DNA of 64,000 nt. Origin: Candidatus Methylospira mobilis. GTDB lineage: Bacteria; Pseudomonadota; Gammaproteobacteria; Methylococcales; Methylococcaceae. Numbering within the stretch: position 1 is the first letter of the stretch; every line of letters starts with the position of its first letter. The translations under genes were made by a program, and so were the position numbers. The notes under the pieces are model-generated. The model did no database searches. It was not told where the DNA came from and worked only from the letters and a program-made list of their open reading frames with translations. Positions 34,669-43,169 of this stretch are shown in pieces. Where the stretch lies: contig NZ_CP044205.1 in NCBI RefSeq assembly GCF_009498235.1, positions 3,597,389-3,661,388 of the forward strand. The letters are read 5' to 3'.

Positions 34669-34992
34669 ATGATTACCTCAGTTGTTCCTGACACTTGGCA
34701 GGCACTCCAAACGGAAGTTGGAAAATTGCTTACTGAGCGTGGCTTTGCTGTTGAGGTTGAGAAGACGATGGCTTCCGCTCGCGGCGAAATTGAGATAGAC
34801 GTCTACGCCGTTGAGAATGTGCGAAGACGCAGATACTCGATTGCATGCGAATGCAAACATTGGCAGCGCCCGATTCCCCAAACCGTGGTGCATGCCTTCC
34901 GCACGGTCGTATCCGAGATCGGTGCCAACGTTGGCTACATTATTTCGATGGCAGGCTTCCAGTCCGGTTCTTTCCGCGCTAGGTTCTGTTGA
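34669..34992 (+). pseudogene. Integron cassette 5: endonuclease-like (ExK motif) gene interrupted by IS5
   Basis: The ATG at 34669 is three bases after the attC core. The product has EIEIDVYAVE, a beta strand and ACECKHW, giving a D...ECK arrangement of PD-(D/E)xK nucleases of the Mrr/restriction type, then VVHAFRTVVSEIGANVGYIIS. After AGFQSGSFRA an IS5-family element intervenes. Removing it and one TA copy yields only K-R-stop, so the fragment was probably shortened at its 3' end by an earlier event too. Whether it was once a restriction enzyme or a bare nuclease cannot be told. Confidence 0.6.
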
Positions 34993-35813
34993 CATTAGCA
35001 CGCGCCACCAGTGAAGCTGGAACCATTTCGAAAATGGCTGACCGACTCGAAATTAGCGCCGAAGACTGGAACGTTATCTATCCCATACTGGTGAAACATC
35101 GGCATGTCCGATCGACGTCCGAGGAACAGTGCCGGGCCTTTCTGGTTGCCGTTCTGCAAATTCTTCGATCGGGATCGCAATGGCGTTTGCTGCCGGAAGC
35201 GCATGGCAAGTGGAACTCCGTGTTCAAGCGTTTTTCCCGCTGGAGCAAGCATGGGGTTTGGCAGTCGCTGTTCGCCGGATGCATCCATCATCCTGATTTG
35301 CAAAGCGTGTTTATCGATTCCACCATCAACCGGGCTCATCCCTGCGCTGGTGGCGCGGCGGGCAGCAATGCCGAGGATGAAGCCTTGGGACGATCGAAGG
35401 GCGGCTTTACTACCAGGATTCACGCCATCACCGATGCCTTGGGGAATCCCCTCGAATTCTTACTGACCGGAGGGCAGGCCAGCGACATTGGACAGGCTGA
35501 AACCTTGCCGGCGCTGACGCCGGCGGGTGCGCGTGCGTTTGTCGGTGACAAAGGCTATGACAGCGATGCGCTCGTCCAGGCCATCGTAGCGAGAGATATG
35601 AAAGCCGTCATTCCTCCGCGCTGCAATCGAAACAAGGTACGCGAGTGCGATTGGTTTATTTACAAAGAACGCCATCTGATTGAATGCTTCTTCAACAAAA
35701 TCAGACATTACCGACGAATATTTTCGCGTTTTGAAAAAACAGCTCGCAACTACATGGCCTTCCTTCACTTCGTCTCAGCTCTCATTTGGTTGCGGTGATA
35801 CGTCAACAGAACC
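34982..35813 (+). mobile_element. IS5-family (IS427-type) insertion sequence, complete
   Basis: The ends GGTTCTGTTGAC and GTCAACAGAACC are perfect inverted repeats, bordered by TA on both sides (34980-34981 and 35814-35815) as target duplication. The 832-bp element holds one transposase ORF and appears intact. It lies inside the cassette 5 gene. Confidence 0.92.
35034..35798 (+). CDS. IS5-family transposase
   Basis: The 254-residue DDE transposase starts MADRLEISAEDWNVIYPIL. It carries the three acidic positions in VFIDSTINRAH, FVGDKGYDSDALV and KERHLIECFFNKIRHYRRI. The start at 35034 excludes 15 upstream in-frame codons that lie in the inverted-repeat end. Single-ORF layout and TA duplication place it in the IS427 group. 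Confidence 0.92.
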   Translation: MADRLEISAEDWNVIYPILVKHRHVRSTSEEQCRAFLVAVLQILRSGSQWRLLPEAHGKWNSVFKRFSRWSKHGVWQSLFAGCIHHPDLQSVFIDSTINRAHPCAGGAAGSNAEDEALGRSKGGFTTRIHAITDALGNPLEFLLTGGQASDIGQAETLPALTPAGARAFVGDKGYDSDALVQAIVARDMKAVIPPRCNRNKVRECDWFIYKERHLIECFFNKIRHYRRIFSRFEKTARNYMAFLHFVSALIWLR

Positions 35814-35823
35814 TAAGCGTTAA

Positions 35824-36310
35824 CTGGAAACTTTTCCACGCCCATTAGTGGAAACTTTTCGAAGCCGGTTGACAATCAACTTATATTCTCGCCAAGTCGT
35901 AGGCTGGTCTATGGCTGAACATATGCGCACTGCGTTGGTCAACGGTGCCTTTTTGATGGCGGCTTGGAAGCGTAAGCCGGAAAAAGGCCTGATCTGGCAT
36001 ACCGACCGCGGCAGTCAATACGCATCGGAAAGTCATCGGATGTTATTGAAGCAATACGGTGTTCGGCAAAGTATGAGCCGTAAGGGGAATTGCCGGGACA
36101 ATGCCGTTGCGGAAAGTTTTTTTCATACGCTCAAAACAGAGCTGATTTATCAGGAAAACTACAAAACTCGGGAGCAAGCCAAGCATATTTGAATATATTG
36201 AAGTCTTTTATAACCGGGAGCGGCTTCATTCGGCCAACGAGTATATGTCGCCAGTGGACTACGAATTGCAGTTTAAAACTGCTTAACTTTGTGTCCGGAA
36301 AAGTGTTGAC
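35824..36310 (+). pseudogene. IS3-family transposase remnant
   Basis: An IS3-type tip with two TGGAAACTTTTC copies (35825 and 35850) is followed directly by the C-terminal part of OrfB (LYSRQVVGWSMAEHM, HTDRGSQYASES, RKGNCRDNAVAESFFHTLK). orfA and the first half of orfB are deleted. A frameshift near 36189 separates the last ~33 residues (FEYIEVFYNRERLH, ending QFKTA-stop at about 36284). The right tip ends in TGTGTCCGGAAAAGTGTTGACACA. The remnant is inactive. Confidence 0.82.
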
Positions 36311-36317
36311 ACATCAC

Positions 36318-36406
36318 TCCAGTCTTCGGCGCTAATGTCAAGTCGGTTAGCCATTTTCGAAATGGTTCCAGCTTCACTGATGGCGCGTGCTAATGTCAAC
36401 AGAATC
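36318..36406 (-). repeat. Inverted second copy of the IS5-family left end (89 bp)
   Basis: This segment is the reverse complement of 34982-35070 with five mismatches by direct comparison, including the terminal GTCAACAGAATC. Only the tip remains, so it is the remnant of another, older copy of the same element in opposite orientation. Confidence 0.85.
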
Positions 36407-36410
36407 TACA

Positions 36411-36559
36411 GCCCGGAACTTAATTTGATCGAAATACTTTGGAAGCATGCCAAATACCATTGGCGTGACTTCACTTCCTGGACGCGAGATACGTTGATTC
36501 AGAATGTTCAGGGACTTCTGAATGACTTCGGCACAAAATTCCATATATGTTATACATGA
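36411..36559 (+). pseudogene. IS630-family transposase C-terminal fragment
   Basis: About 49 codons match the C-terminal end of IS630-type transposases (YSPELNLIEILWKHAKYHW, holding the last catalytic Glu, then FTSWTRDTLIQNVQGLL). It begins at the edge of the IS5 fragment. Nothing else of the element is left. Confidence 0.78.
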
Positions 36560-36603
36560 TCAATTATCAGCCGCAAATGGACAGGGTTGCCGCCGTCCGA
36601 TCG

Positions 36604-39009
36604 TCATGCAGAGTAAAACCGTATCATATTGCGCCCTGCCGCTTTTGCCTGATACATCGCCCGGTCGGCGCGATTGATAATGCTGTCCAGGTCGATGTCC
36701 TGATCGTTAAACATCGCTACGCCGATACTGGCGCTGCAATAATGCTCGAGTGCGCTCGTGATACGGTCTTCCCACTCGACATTCAGTACAAATGGCTCGG
36801 CCAGCATGGCGCGAATTTTTTCCGCAACCATGCCGGCTTGCGTTGAAGAATCCTCTCGGTATTCTAGCAGCTCCGTAAGTATGACCACGAACTCATCGCC
36901 GCCATAGCGCGCCACCGTGTCTATGGCGCGCACGCAACTACTCAAACGATGCGCCGCTTCCACCAATAGTCTATCGCCTGCCGCATGCCCGCATCGATCG
37001 TTGAGCGTTTTGAAGTTATCCAGATCCAGAAACAACAGCGCACCGTATCGGCCGCTGCGTTTACTTAAGGAAAGCGCATGGGACAGCCGATCGTATAACA
37101 AACGGCGATTGGGTAATTGGGTCAATGCATCGTAGAAAGCCAGTTTGCGTATGATTTCCTCGGACTGCTTGCGCTCGGCGATATCACGCACAACCGCCTG
37201 AACAACGGCTTTCCCGTCCAGCTCCATCGCATTCAGCAACACCTCGGCGGGAAATGTTTTATCGCTATCGACCCGCTTATGCATCCATTCGAAACGGACG
37301 CTGCCGTTTTTCATCGCCGCGGCGATATGCTGGTTTGCCAGTATCCCGGAATCGGTTCCGCACGGCTGTTCCGGCGAAGACAGATCGGCAAGCTGTTTTG
37401 AGTAGAAGTATTCCAGTTCAGTGCCGCCAAACATAGTCAGCGTCGCTTTGTTGCACTTGAAAAAGCCGTTTTCATCCAGCAGCATGACTGCGTCGCTGGT
37501 CGAGTCGTAAAGGGTACGGAGCAGGATTTCCGAGCGGCGTAACTCTTCTGCAACCCGCTTGCGCTCGGTAATGTCGCGCGTGATCCCGAGCAGTCCGATC
37601 GGGCGCCGTTTTGCATCGCGCATCACGCTGACCGTTGCATCCACCCAGATAATAGAGCCGTCCTTGCATGGCTGCTCCAGCTCCATGGAATGCTGCATGA
37701 CTTCGCCATAGCGCCAGAGATAGGCGAGCGCCAGATCGACCTGTTTGGCCGATTTCGCGGTAAAGGAAGCCGCTATGGTTTGCCGCAGCGCCTCCTCGAC
37801 GCCGTAACCGCGCAACCGGGTAATAGATGGGCTGACATAAGTGAAATGCAGAGCCTTGATGTCGAGAATCCAGATTACGTCGTGAGTGTTTTCCGCCAGC
37901 AGGCGATAGTGTTCCTCGCTGATATGCAGATGGCGGTTAAGACGAAAAATATAGAACGCCACGCCACCCGCCATCAACGCAAACACCAGCACTCCGCCCA
38001 GAGTCGCATAAAGCCAGGTAAAATCGGGCGGCTGGTTCGGGTCGTACAAGAAACCTTTAAAATCAAAATCCGGCCGCATCATCCCCTGTTCCGCGCAGAC
38101 CTCGGCGATACGGCGCCAGCGTCCGGGGTTCATGTGCCCGATTTCCACCAGCTCCGGCAGCAGCGGAATCATTTTTTCCGCTTCGAAGCGCAGGTGATCG
38201 ATGCTGTGTTTTTGACCGTAACCGCTGTAAATCAGTTGCACGATCTCTTCGGGGTGCTGCATGGCGTATTCCCAACCTTTCAGGCTGGCGGCCCGAAACG
38301 CTTTCACGCGCTCGGGGTGATTCTGTATCTGCGCTTCGGTGGTGAACAAATTATCGCCATAAAAATCGATACCCGCGGCGCGTGGCGAGAATAAATTATA
38401 GGCGACGCCCGCTTTTTTCAGGGAGAACGGTTCATCCGTTACATAGACCGACATGGCGTCTGCTTTGCCATGGAGCAGATCGTCGATGTCGAAGCTATGG
38501 GGCGCCACAAGATATTTGCCAAAACCCAGTCCTTCGCTTTGCAGATAGGCAATCAGCTCGGCGGAATGAGATTCTATCATCAGTTTTCGCCCGCTCAATT
38601 CGTGCAGATTATCGATCCCCGAGTCCTTGCGCGTGAGCAACGCCAAGGGCGAATGCTGAAAAATGACCGCCAGCGCTACAACCGGCTTGCCTTGTCCGCG
38701 CAGTAGCAGTAAATCGGTGGTGCCAACGCCAAAATCGGCTTTACCGCTCAATACGTTCTGTATGGGCTCATCGCTGCTCTGCGCTTCCCGGATTTCAACA
38801 TCCAGCCCGGCTTCGCGGTAAAAGCCTTTTTCCGCTGCCGCGTAATAGCCTGCAAACTGGAACTGGTGCGACCACTTGAGCTGCAAACTTACTTTATCAA
38901 GCGCCGTTTCGGCAAGCGCTAATGAGTGGGCGGCGAGTAACACTACTATCACGGCAGCACGGCGTAGCGCTGAGCAACTATTTTGCGTATAAAGAACCTT
39001 AAATTTCAC
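36604..39009 (-). CDS. Sensor diguanylate cyclase: NMT1-type binding domain, TM, two PAS, GGDEF
   Basis: The 801-residue protein has a signal peptide (about 1-34), an NMT1/THI5-like periplasmic substrate-binding domain (about 38-310, KVSLQLKWSHQFQFAGYYAAAEKGFY), one membrane helix (about 330-352), two PAS domains (about 365-610) and a C-terminal GGDEF domain with intact VARYGGDEFVVIL. It should sense a small ligand in the periplasm and make cyclic-di-GMP in the cytosol. The GTG at 39009 has GAGG six bases upstream; the longer frame (39042) lacks a site. The ligand is unknown; family members resemble pyrimidine or sulfonate binders. Confidence 0.87.
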   Translation of the reverse strand: MKFKVLYTQNSCSALRRAAVIVVLLAAHSLALAETALDKVSLQLKWSHQFQFAGYYAAAEKGFYREAGLDVEIREAQSSDEPIQNVLSGKADFGVGTTDLLLLRGQGKPVVALAVIFQHSPLALLTRKDSGIDNLHELSGRKLMIESHSAELIAYLQSEGLGFGKYLVAPHSFDIDDLLHGKADAMSVYVTDEPFSLKKAGVAYNLFSPRAAGIDFYGDNLFTTEAQIQNHPERVKAFRAASLKGWEYAMQHPEEIVQLIYSGYGQKHSIDHLRFEAEKMIPLLPELVEIGHMNPGRWRRIAEVCAEQGMMRPDFDFKGFLYDPNQPPDFTWLYATLGGVLVFALMAGGVAFYIFRLNRHLHISEEHYRLLAENTHDVIWILDIKALHFTYVSPSITRLRGYGVEEALRQTIAASFTAKSAKQVDLALAYLWRYGEVMQHSMELEQPCKDGSIIWVDATVSVMRDAKRRPIGLLGITRDITERKRVAEELRRSEILLRTLYDSTSDAVMLLDENGFFKCNKATLTMFGGTELEYFYSKQLADLSSPEQPCGTDSGILANQHIAAAMKNGSVRFEWMHKRVDSDKTFPAEVLLNAMELDGKAVVQAVVRDIAERKQSEEIIRKLAFYDALTQLPNRRLLYDRLSHALSLSKRSGRYGALLFLDLDNFKTLNDRCGHAAGDRLLVEAAHRLSSCVRAIDTVARYGGDEFVVILTELLEYREDSSTQAGMVAEKIRAMLAEPFVLNVEWEDRITSALEHYCSASIGVAMFNDQDIDLDSIINRADRAMYQAKAAGRNMIRFYSA

Positions 39010-39170
39010 CGATATCCTCGTTCCATAGCTCAGGGTAATCACGGAAAACTGCCGAATAGGTCATGGTCAAATCAACTTTCCCATTCGTGATGAGCGACAC
39101 ATCGCTCAAGGCTGTTAGCTCGCTGAAAGAAACTCCGCTTTAGCTAAACATTATCATGTATGGAAATCAT

Positions 39171-40478
39171 ATGACTACGCACAAAAATATTAATAAAAGA
39201 GTTTTTTTGTGGCTGCTGGCTGTTGCAACAGCATTTCCCGTACCGGGGTTAACGGATGTCCGGGCTCAAGATTTCACGCTTGAGCGTGTGGCGCTGGTTC
39301 AGCGCCACGGAGTCCGGACGCCGACCCAGGGCCAGGACAAGCTGGACCAATGGTCTGATCTCCCATGGCCGGACTGGCCGGGAACCGACTGGCCGGCACA
39401 GACAGGTATGTTAACTGAGCATGGCCGTTTGACGGTAAATTACATAGCCAAGGCTATGCGGCAGCATTTTATCGCGCACGGACTATTGTCCGAAGAAAAG
39501 TGCCCTTCCAGTAAGGATTTGGTAGTCTGGGCCGACGGCAAGGATAAGCGTACGCATGAAAGCGGTCAGGAACTTGCCGACAGCCTGGCTCCCGGTTGCG
39601 GCATCCAGGCTGGCTATCTAATCCGCGCCGAAAATGACAAAAGCCCCCCAGACCCGATTTTTAATTCACTGAATAGGCCTTGTTTACTGGATATTTCTGA
39701 AGTGCAGGCTGCTTTAAATCAGGCTGCCGGACCTGAGGGCATTACTGATGCCGATAGCAGGCGTGCGCTGACCGCCATTCAAAAAATCTTAGCCCCGAAC
39801 GCATGCAGCAGAGGGGGTTCGAGCGCTTGTCTGGAAGGAGAATCCACTGTCGAGACGTCAACGACGGACATTAAACTTCAAGGCCCGATGCAGATCGGCA
39901 GCGCAGCGTCTGAAATTTTTTTGCTCGAATATGCCGAAGGCATGGCTAGGAAAAAAGTGGCTTGGGGAAAGATACCTGACCTGAATACCCTGAGCAAGCT
40001 TATGCCCGTTCAAACACGAGCAAACAAATTGACCCGGCAACTGCCTTATGTAGCTGTGCGGCGTGGTTCCCTGATGGCGCGCTTATTTCTGGATACATTG
40101 GATGGAGATGCGAGACCATACGGCCCCGAGATATCGGCGGAGACCAAAATTTTGGCGCTGGCCGGTCACGACACCAACCTGTCCAATATGGCGGGTGTCT
40201 TTGGTTTGGACTGGACATTGGAAGAACAGCCGGACGCAACCGCACCGGCAAGCGCATTAACCCTCGAACTCTGGCGCGATAAGGAAACCCGGAAGCGTTA
40301 TCTTAAAGCAGTCGTCTGGTACGCCACGTTGGAAGAATTACGAAATTTGTCCCCGACTGGCGGACACTCGATATCCATTCCTTTTGCCGATTGCGGAGTC
40401 GGCATAAACAACTTATGCCCGTTTGACATATTGAAGGAACAGGTTATGAATAAAACCCCTGCTTCCTGTAAACGCTGA
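39171..40478 (+). CDS. Periplasmic histidine acid phosphatase (phytase / glucose-1-phosphatase-like)
   Basis: The signature QRHGVRTPT (phospho-accepting His) and the distal AGHDTNLSN proton-donor motif define a histidine acid phosphatase of the AppA/Agp type. An N-terminal signal peptide (VFLWLLAVATAFPVPGLTDVRAQ) points to the periplasm. Several cysteines in the mature part suggest disulfides. ATG 39171 is preferred because a GGAA lies six bases upstream; an in-frame ATG at 39156 adds five residues. The mature part is of normal family length. It would release phosphate from organic esters. Confidence 0.88.
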   Translation: MTTHKNINKRVFLWLLAVATAFPVPGLTDVRAQDFTLERVALVQRHGVRTPTQGQDKLDQWSDLPWPDWPGTDWPAQTGMLTEHGRLTVNYIAKAMRQHFIAHGLLSEEKCPSSKDLVVWADGKDKRTHESGQELADSLAPGCGIQAGYLIRAENDKSPPDPIFNSLNRPCLLDISEVQAALNQAAGPEGITDADSRRALTAIQKILAPNACSRGGSSACLEGESTVETSTTDIKLQGPMQIGSAASEIFLLEYAEGMARKKVAWGKIPDLNTLSKLMPVQTRANKLTRQLPYVAVRRGSLMARLFLDTLDGDARPYGPEISAETKILALAGHDTNLSNMAGVFGLDWTLEEQPDATAPASALTLELWRDKETRKRYLKAVVWYATLEELRNLSPTGGHSISIPFADCGVGINNLCPFDILKEQVMNKTPASCKR

Positions 40479-40799
40479 CGCGGCGGCAGGACCAGCAATC
40501 CGGCTGGAAAAGGCTCTCCTGAGCGTAACCTATGGGTCCAAGGCCGAACGAAAATAATTACTTGCCTATCGCCCTGAGCCTGCCGCAATATTCAGCACGT
40601 CATTATTGGTACATTTTTAGTTAATTGGAATGAACGACGCCTCGTCAGATGTGAAAAAGAATATGGTGATTAGCACTAATGTTCACAAGCCATTGATTAC
40701 TGGTGCAGGGTGGAAATCGGCTTGTCCTTATAATTCCAACGCTTCCATTGGTATCCATACTTAGAGATGCGGCGCGGTGATAGTAGGTCAAGCCTATCT

Positions 40800-41665
40800 G
40801 TTGCCGCCTCTTTCGTCTGGCGCTGCCTCAATAGCTGAACCTTAACCCCGTTTCCCCACCCCCTCATCGAACCCATCGGGCCTATCTCAGGCTATGGGCT
40901 CTCGGACAAAACATTACGCTTTCGCCCACGGAAAGCTATGAGTTCCTGTCGGCAGATTAACCAGTCCCAACTGCTCATATAGGTATTGGTCGGGGTAGCG
41001 CCTTCCTCCATTGCCATGAACCATGAACCTTGTGCTTCTTGCATTACCACCGGCGGAGCCGTCGTGTGACATGGGTATTTATGGCTCTGTACGCGGGACT
41101 AACCGGTCCGAGGCAGAAATAGTTTGCCCAGCCCGTCAGCTTCCGGTTCAGCCTTCCCACAACATACTCGGCATCCATATAGGTTCGGCCATTTGTATTG
41201 GTTTTGAACTGAGGCCCTTCCCTCCATCGGCATTACTCGACTTCAAAGGGAGTACGGGCATCCCCGCCACCCCATCACGCCCGGTCTGGCCATCGCGGGC
41301 TTCCGGTTAGTCTTGCGCTCAACCGCTTCCCGTGTTGCGTCTGCCTTCCTCTTGTATGCATGCTGTCGCCACTACCCCGGCGGAACTGTTCGGTGCGTAT
41401 TTCGCTCGCTTCCCTCCCAGTAACAGCCTTCCCCGTCATTCAGGCGAGTCGGCTTCCGCATCGCACTTTTCAAGGCCCGCTCAGCGTTTACTCATGTTAC
41501 GGCCTACATACTCGCCGAGTTGCTTTATAGAACCCTCTACACCAGAGGCTTCAGCCGCTTCGTTACCTCCACGACTGCTCCAGTTGCTACCGGCCGGAGC
41601 CAAAGTTGCCGGGCGGGATTCGCACCTGCTGGAAAACAGCGCCTTTGCACGGCGCGCTGAATTTC
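40800..41665 (-). mobile_element. Decayed group II intron with a maturase remnant
   Basis: Read on the minus strand, a 5' part resembling domain I (41250-41660) is followed by the C-terminal maturase end of an intron protein (about 41203-40914): VVGRLNRKLTGWANYF, PAYRAINTHVTRRLRRW, then an in-frame stop and a frameshift before YLYEQLGLVNLP and THSFPWAKA. A domain V-like hairpin with a GAGA loop lies at 40869-40901. The RT domains are missing, so the intron is dead. The exact ends are uncertain. Positions 40479-40800 show nothing recognisable. Confidence 0.72.
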
Positions 41666-41666
41666 G

Positions 41667-41897
41667 GTGCTAATCACCAGGAATATTGTTTGCCGCTGTA
41701 GCGGAACGACCGAAGAACAAATCAGTAAACTGGTCGATCATGGGATCGACGACCTGGAAAGCCTGTCGAGAGCTACCGGCGGTTGTTCGGGATGCGGCGC
41801 TTGCGACGCCGACATTATGGCATTGCTGGCCCGCCTATCTCCCTGCAATGCCGGGGGAAACCTGCGGGGGAAAACGGTAAGTTCCGCTTCGTTCTAA
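41667..41897 (+). CDS. BFD-type [2Fe-2S] protein (bacterioferritin-associated ferredoxin-like)
   Basis: The 76-residue product has the four-cysteine pattern of the BFD domain: VCRCSGTTEEQI (CxC) and GGCSGCGACDADI (CxxC, plus one extra Cys). Such domains carry a [2Fe-2S] cluster and serve in iron release or as redox partners. The GTG at 41667 is the only upstream start in frame and lies one base from the end of the decayed intron, so the original start or promoter may have been lost. It overlaps the 3' end of the converging TDT transporter by four bases. Confidence 0.7.
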   Translation: MLITRNIVCRCSGTTEEQISKLVDHGIDDLESLSRATGGCSGCGACDADIMALLARLSPCNAGGNLRGKTVSSASF

Positions 41898-43045
41898 TTA
41901 TCCTTCAGGCAAGGCGATACGAATAGGCTGCCTTGCCACGCACCGCGGATTGTCCGCGAACCGACTATCAACCAGAGAGTTGCCAATGCCGCCACCAGTG
42001 CCACGCCCATAACCGCTAACGCGGGGATCGGCAACAGGGTGGAAAGCTTTAAGGTCGCAACGGCATAGACGCCCAGCGGGAATGTGTATCCCCACCAGCC
42101 AAGGTTAAACGGCAAACCTTCGCGCAGGTAGCGAAGCGTGATGAGTACAGCCAGCGCCGCCCACCACAGACCGTAGCCCCAAAGCAGGATACCTCCGACC
42201 AGGCTGCCTCCGCGCATTCCGGGCGCGTAGATTTCAAGACCGTTGGCGCTGAATATCTCAGGCGATGCCGCACCCAGCACCAGCAGACCAAGCGCGCCGG
42301 TGCCGATAGGTCCCAGCGCGAGCCAACTGGAAGCAGCCATGCTGGCGGGCGGCAGCTTGTGTATCGCCATGCGCAGCAACAAAATCACCAGTATGCTCAT
42401 GGCCAAAGGCACAGAGCAAGCCCATAGGGCGTAACTGGCGATCAAAACGGTAAGTTGATGTGTCGTATCAGCCAGATGCGGCGCAAGCAGTCCTCCGCTG
42501 ACGGCTGCAACTTCGGCAGCTACCACCGGAAGCAGCCAGACTGCTGTCATCTGATCTATGGAATGGCTCTGACGGGTAAACATCATGAAGGGAATCGTAA
42601 CGCCGCAAATCAGAGCGAGAACCGCATCCAGATACCACAGGCTTTGAGCAATCTCAACAGCGGCATGCCCCCAATGCGGCGGACCGAATACCAGAAATCC
42701 GTTGATGATGGTGGCCAGCCCCATGGGTATACAGCCGAAAAACATCGAAACCACGGAATGACCGAATATCCGGCGCGCGCCATCGAAAAAAAAGATCCAG
42801 CGCGCGGCGTAAAGCGCCAAAAAAAGACTGAATAGTCCGATATTAAACACCCACAGCCCTTCGGCCAAGCTCATCAGGCCTGGAATACGGATCGGCACGA
42901 GCGCCAGAGCAAGCGCCAGGATGCCCGTACCCATCGTTGCCGCAAACCAGTTCGGCGTGAATTGGCGTATGACTTCCCGCGGATGGGAAAGCTGCGAAAA
43001 CGGCCTGAAGCCGGATGGAATTTGAATGAGATTCCGGTTTACCAC
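41894..43045 (-). CDS. TDT/SLAC1-family membrane transporter
   Basis: The 383-residue integral membrane protein has about ten hydrophobic spans. The N-terminal FTPNWFAATMGTGILALAL segment and WFLA-like aromatic/glycine pattern belong to the tellurite-resistance/dicarboxylate transporter (TehA/Mae1/SLAC1) group. Family members move dicarboxylates, sulfite or anions; which one here cannot be told. The GTG at 43045 has GGAG nine bases upstream. It stands alone on the minus strand downstream of moeB. Confidence 0.82.
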   Translation of the reverse strand: MVNRNLIQIPSGFRPFSQLSHPREVIRQFTPNWFAATMGTGILALALALVPIRIPGLMSLAEGLWVFNIGLFSLFLALYAARWIFFFDGARRIFGHSVVSMFFGCIPMGLATIINGFLVFGPPHWGHAAVEIAQSLWYLDAVLALICGVTIPFMMFTRQSHSIDQMTAVWLLPVVAAEVAAVSGGLLAPHLADTTHQLTVLIASYALWACSVPLAMSILVILLLRMAIHKLPPASMAASSWLALGPIGTGALGLLVLGAASPEIFSANGLEIYAPGMRGGSLVGGILLWGYGLWWAALAVLITLRYLREGLPFNLGWWGYTFPLGVYAVATLKLSTLLPIPALAVMGVALVAALATLWLIVGSRTIRGAWQGSLFVSPCLKDN

Positions 43046-43169
43046 TGTAGTGTATCTCCAATGTTTTCTTCAACGAGTCCGCGAGTTTTCTGCTGTCAGG
43101 GCATACGCATACCCAATCGGGCATGACGGCATACCAATCCGAGGTCTGGCGAGGGGAAATCCGAAAAAA

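Noticed and set aside
35816..35830. attC left box (GCGTTAAC) after cassette 5
   Set aside because: It does not fit RYYYAAC and is not followed by attC arms but by an IS3-type tip.
41023..41673. Two plus-strand ORFs (41023-41310 and 41332-41673) as hypothetical proteins
   Set aside because: They are proline/serine-rich readings of the opposite strand of the decayed group II intron, without ribosome-binding sites.
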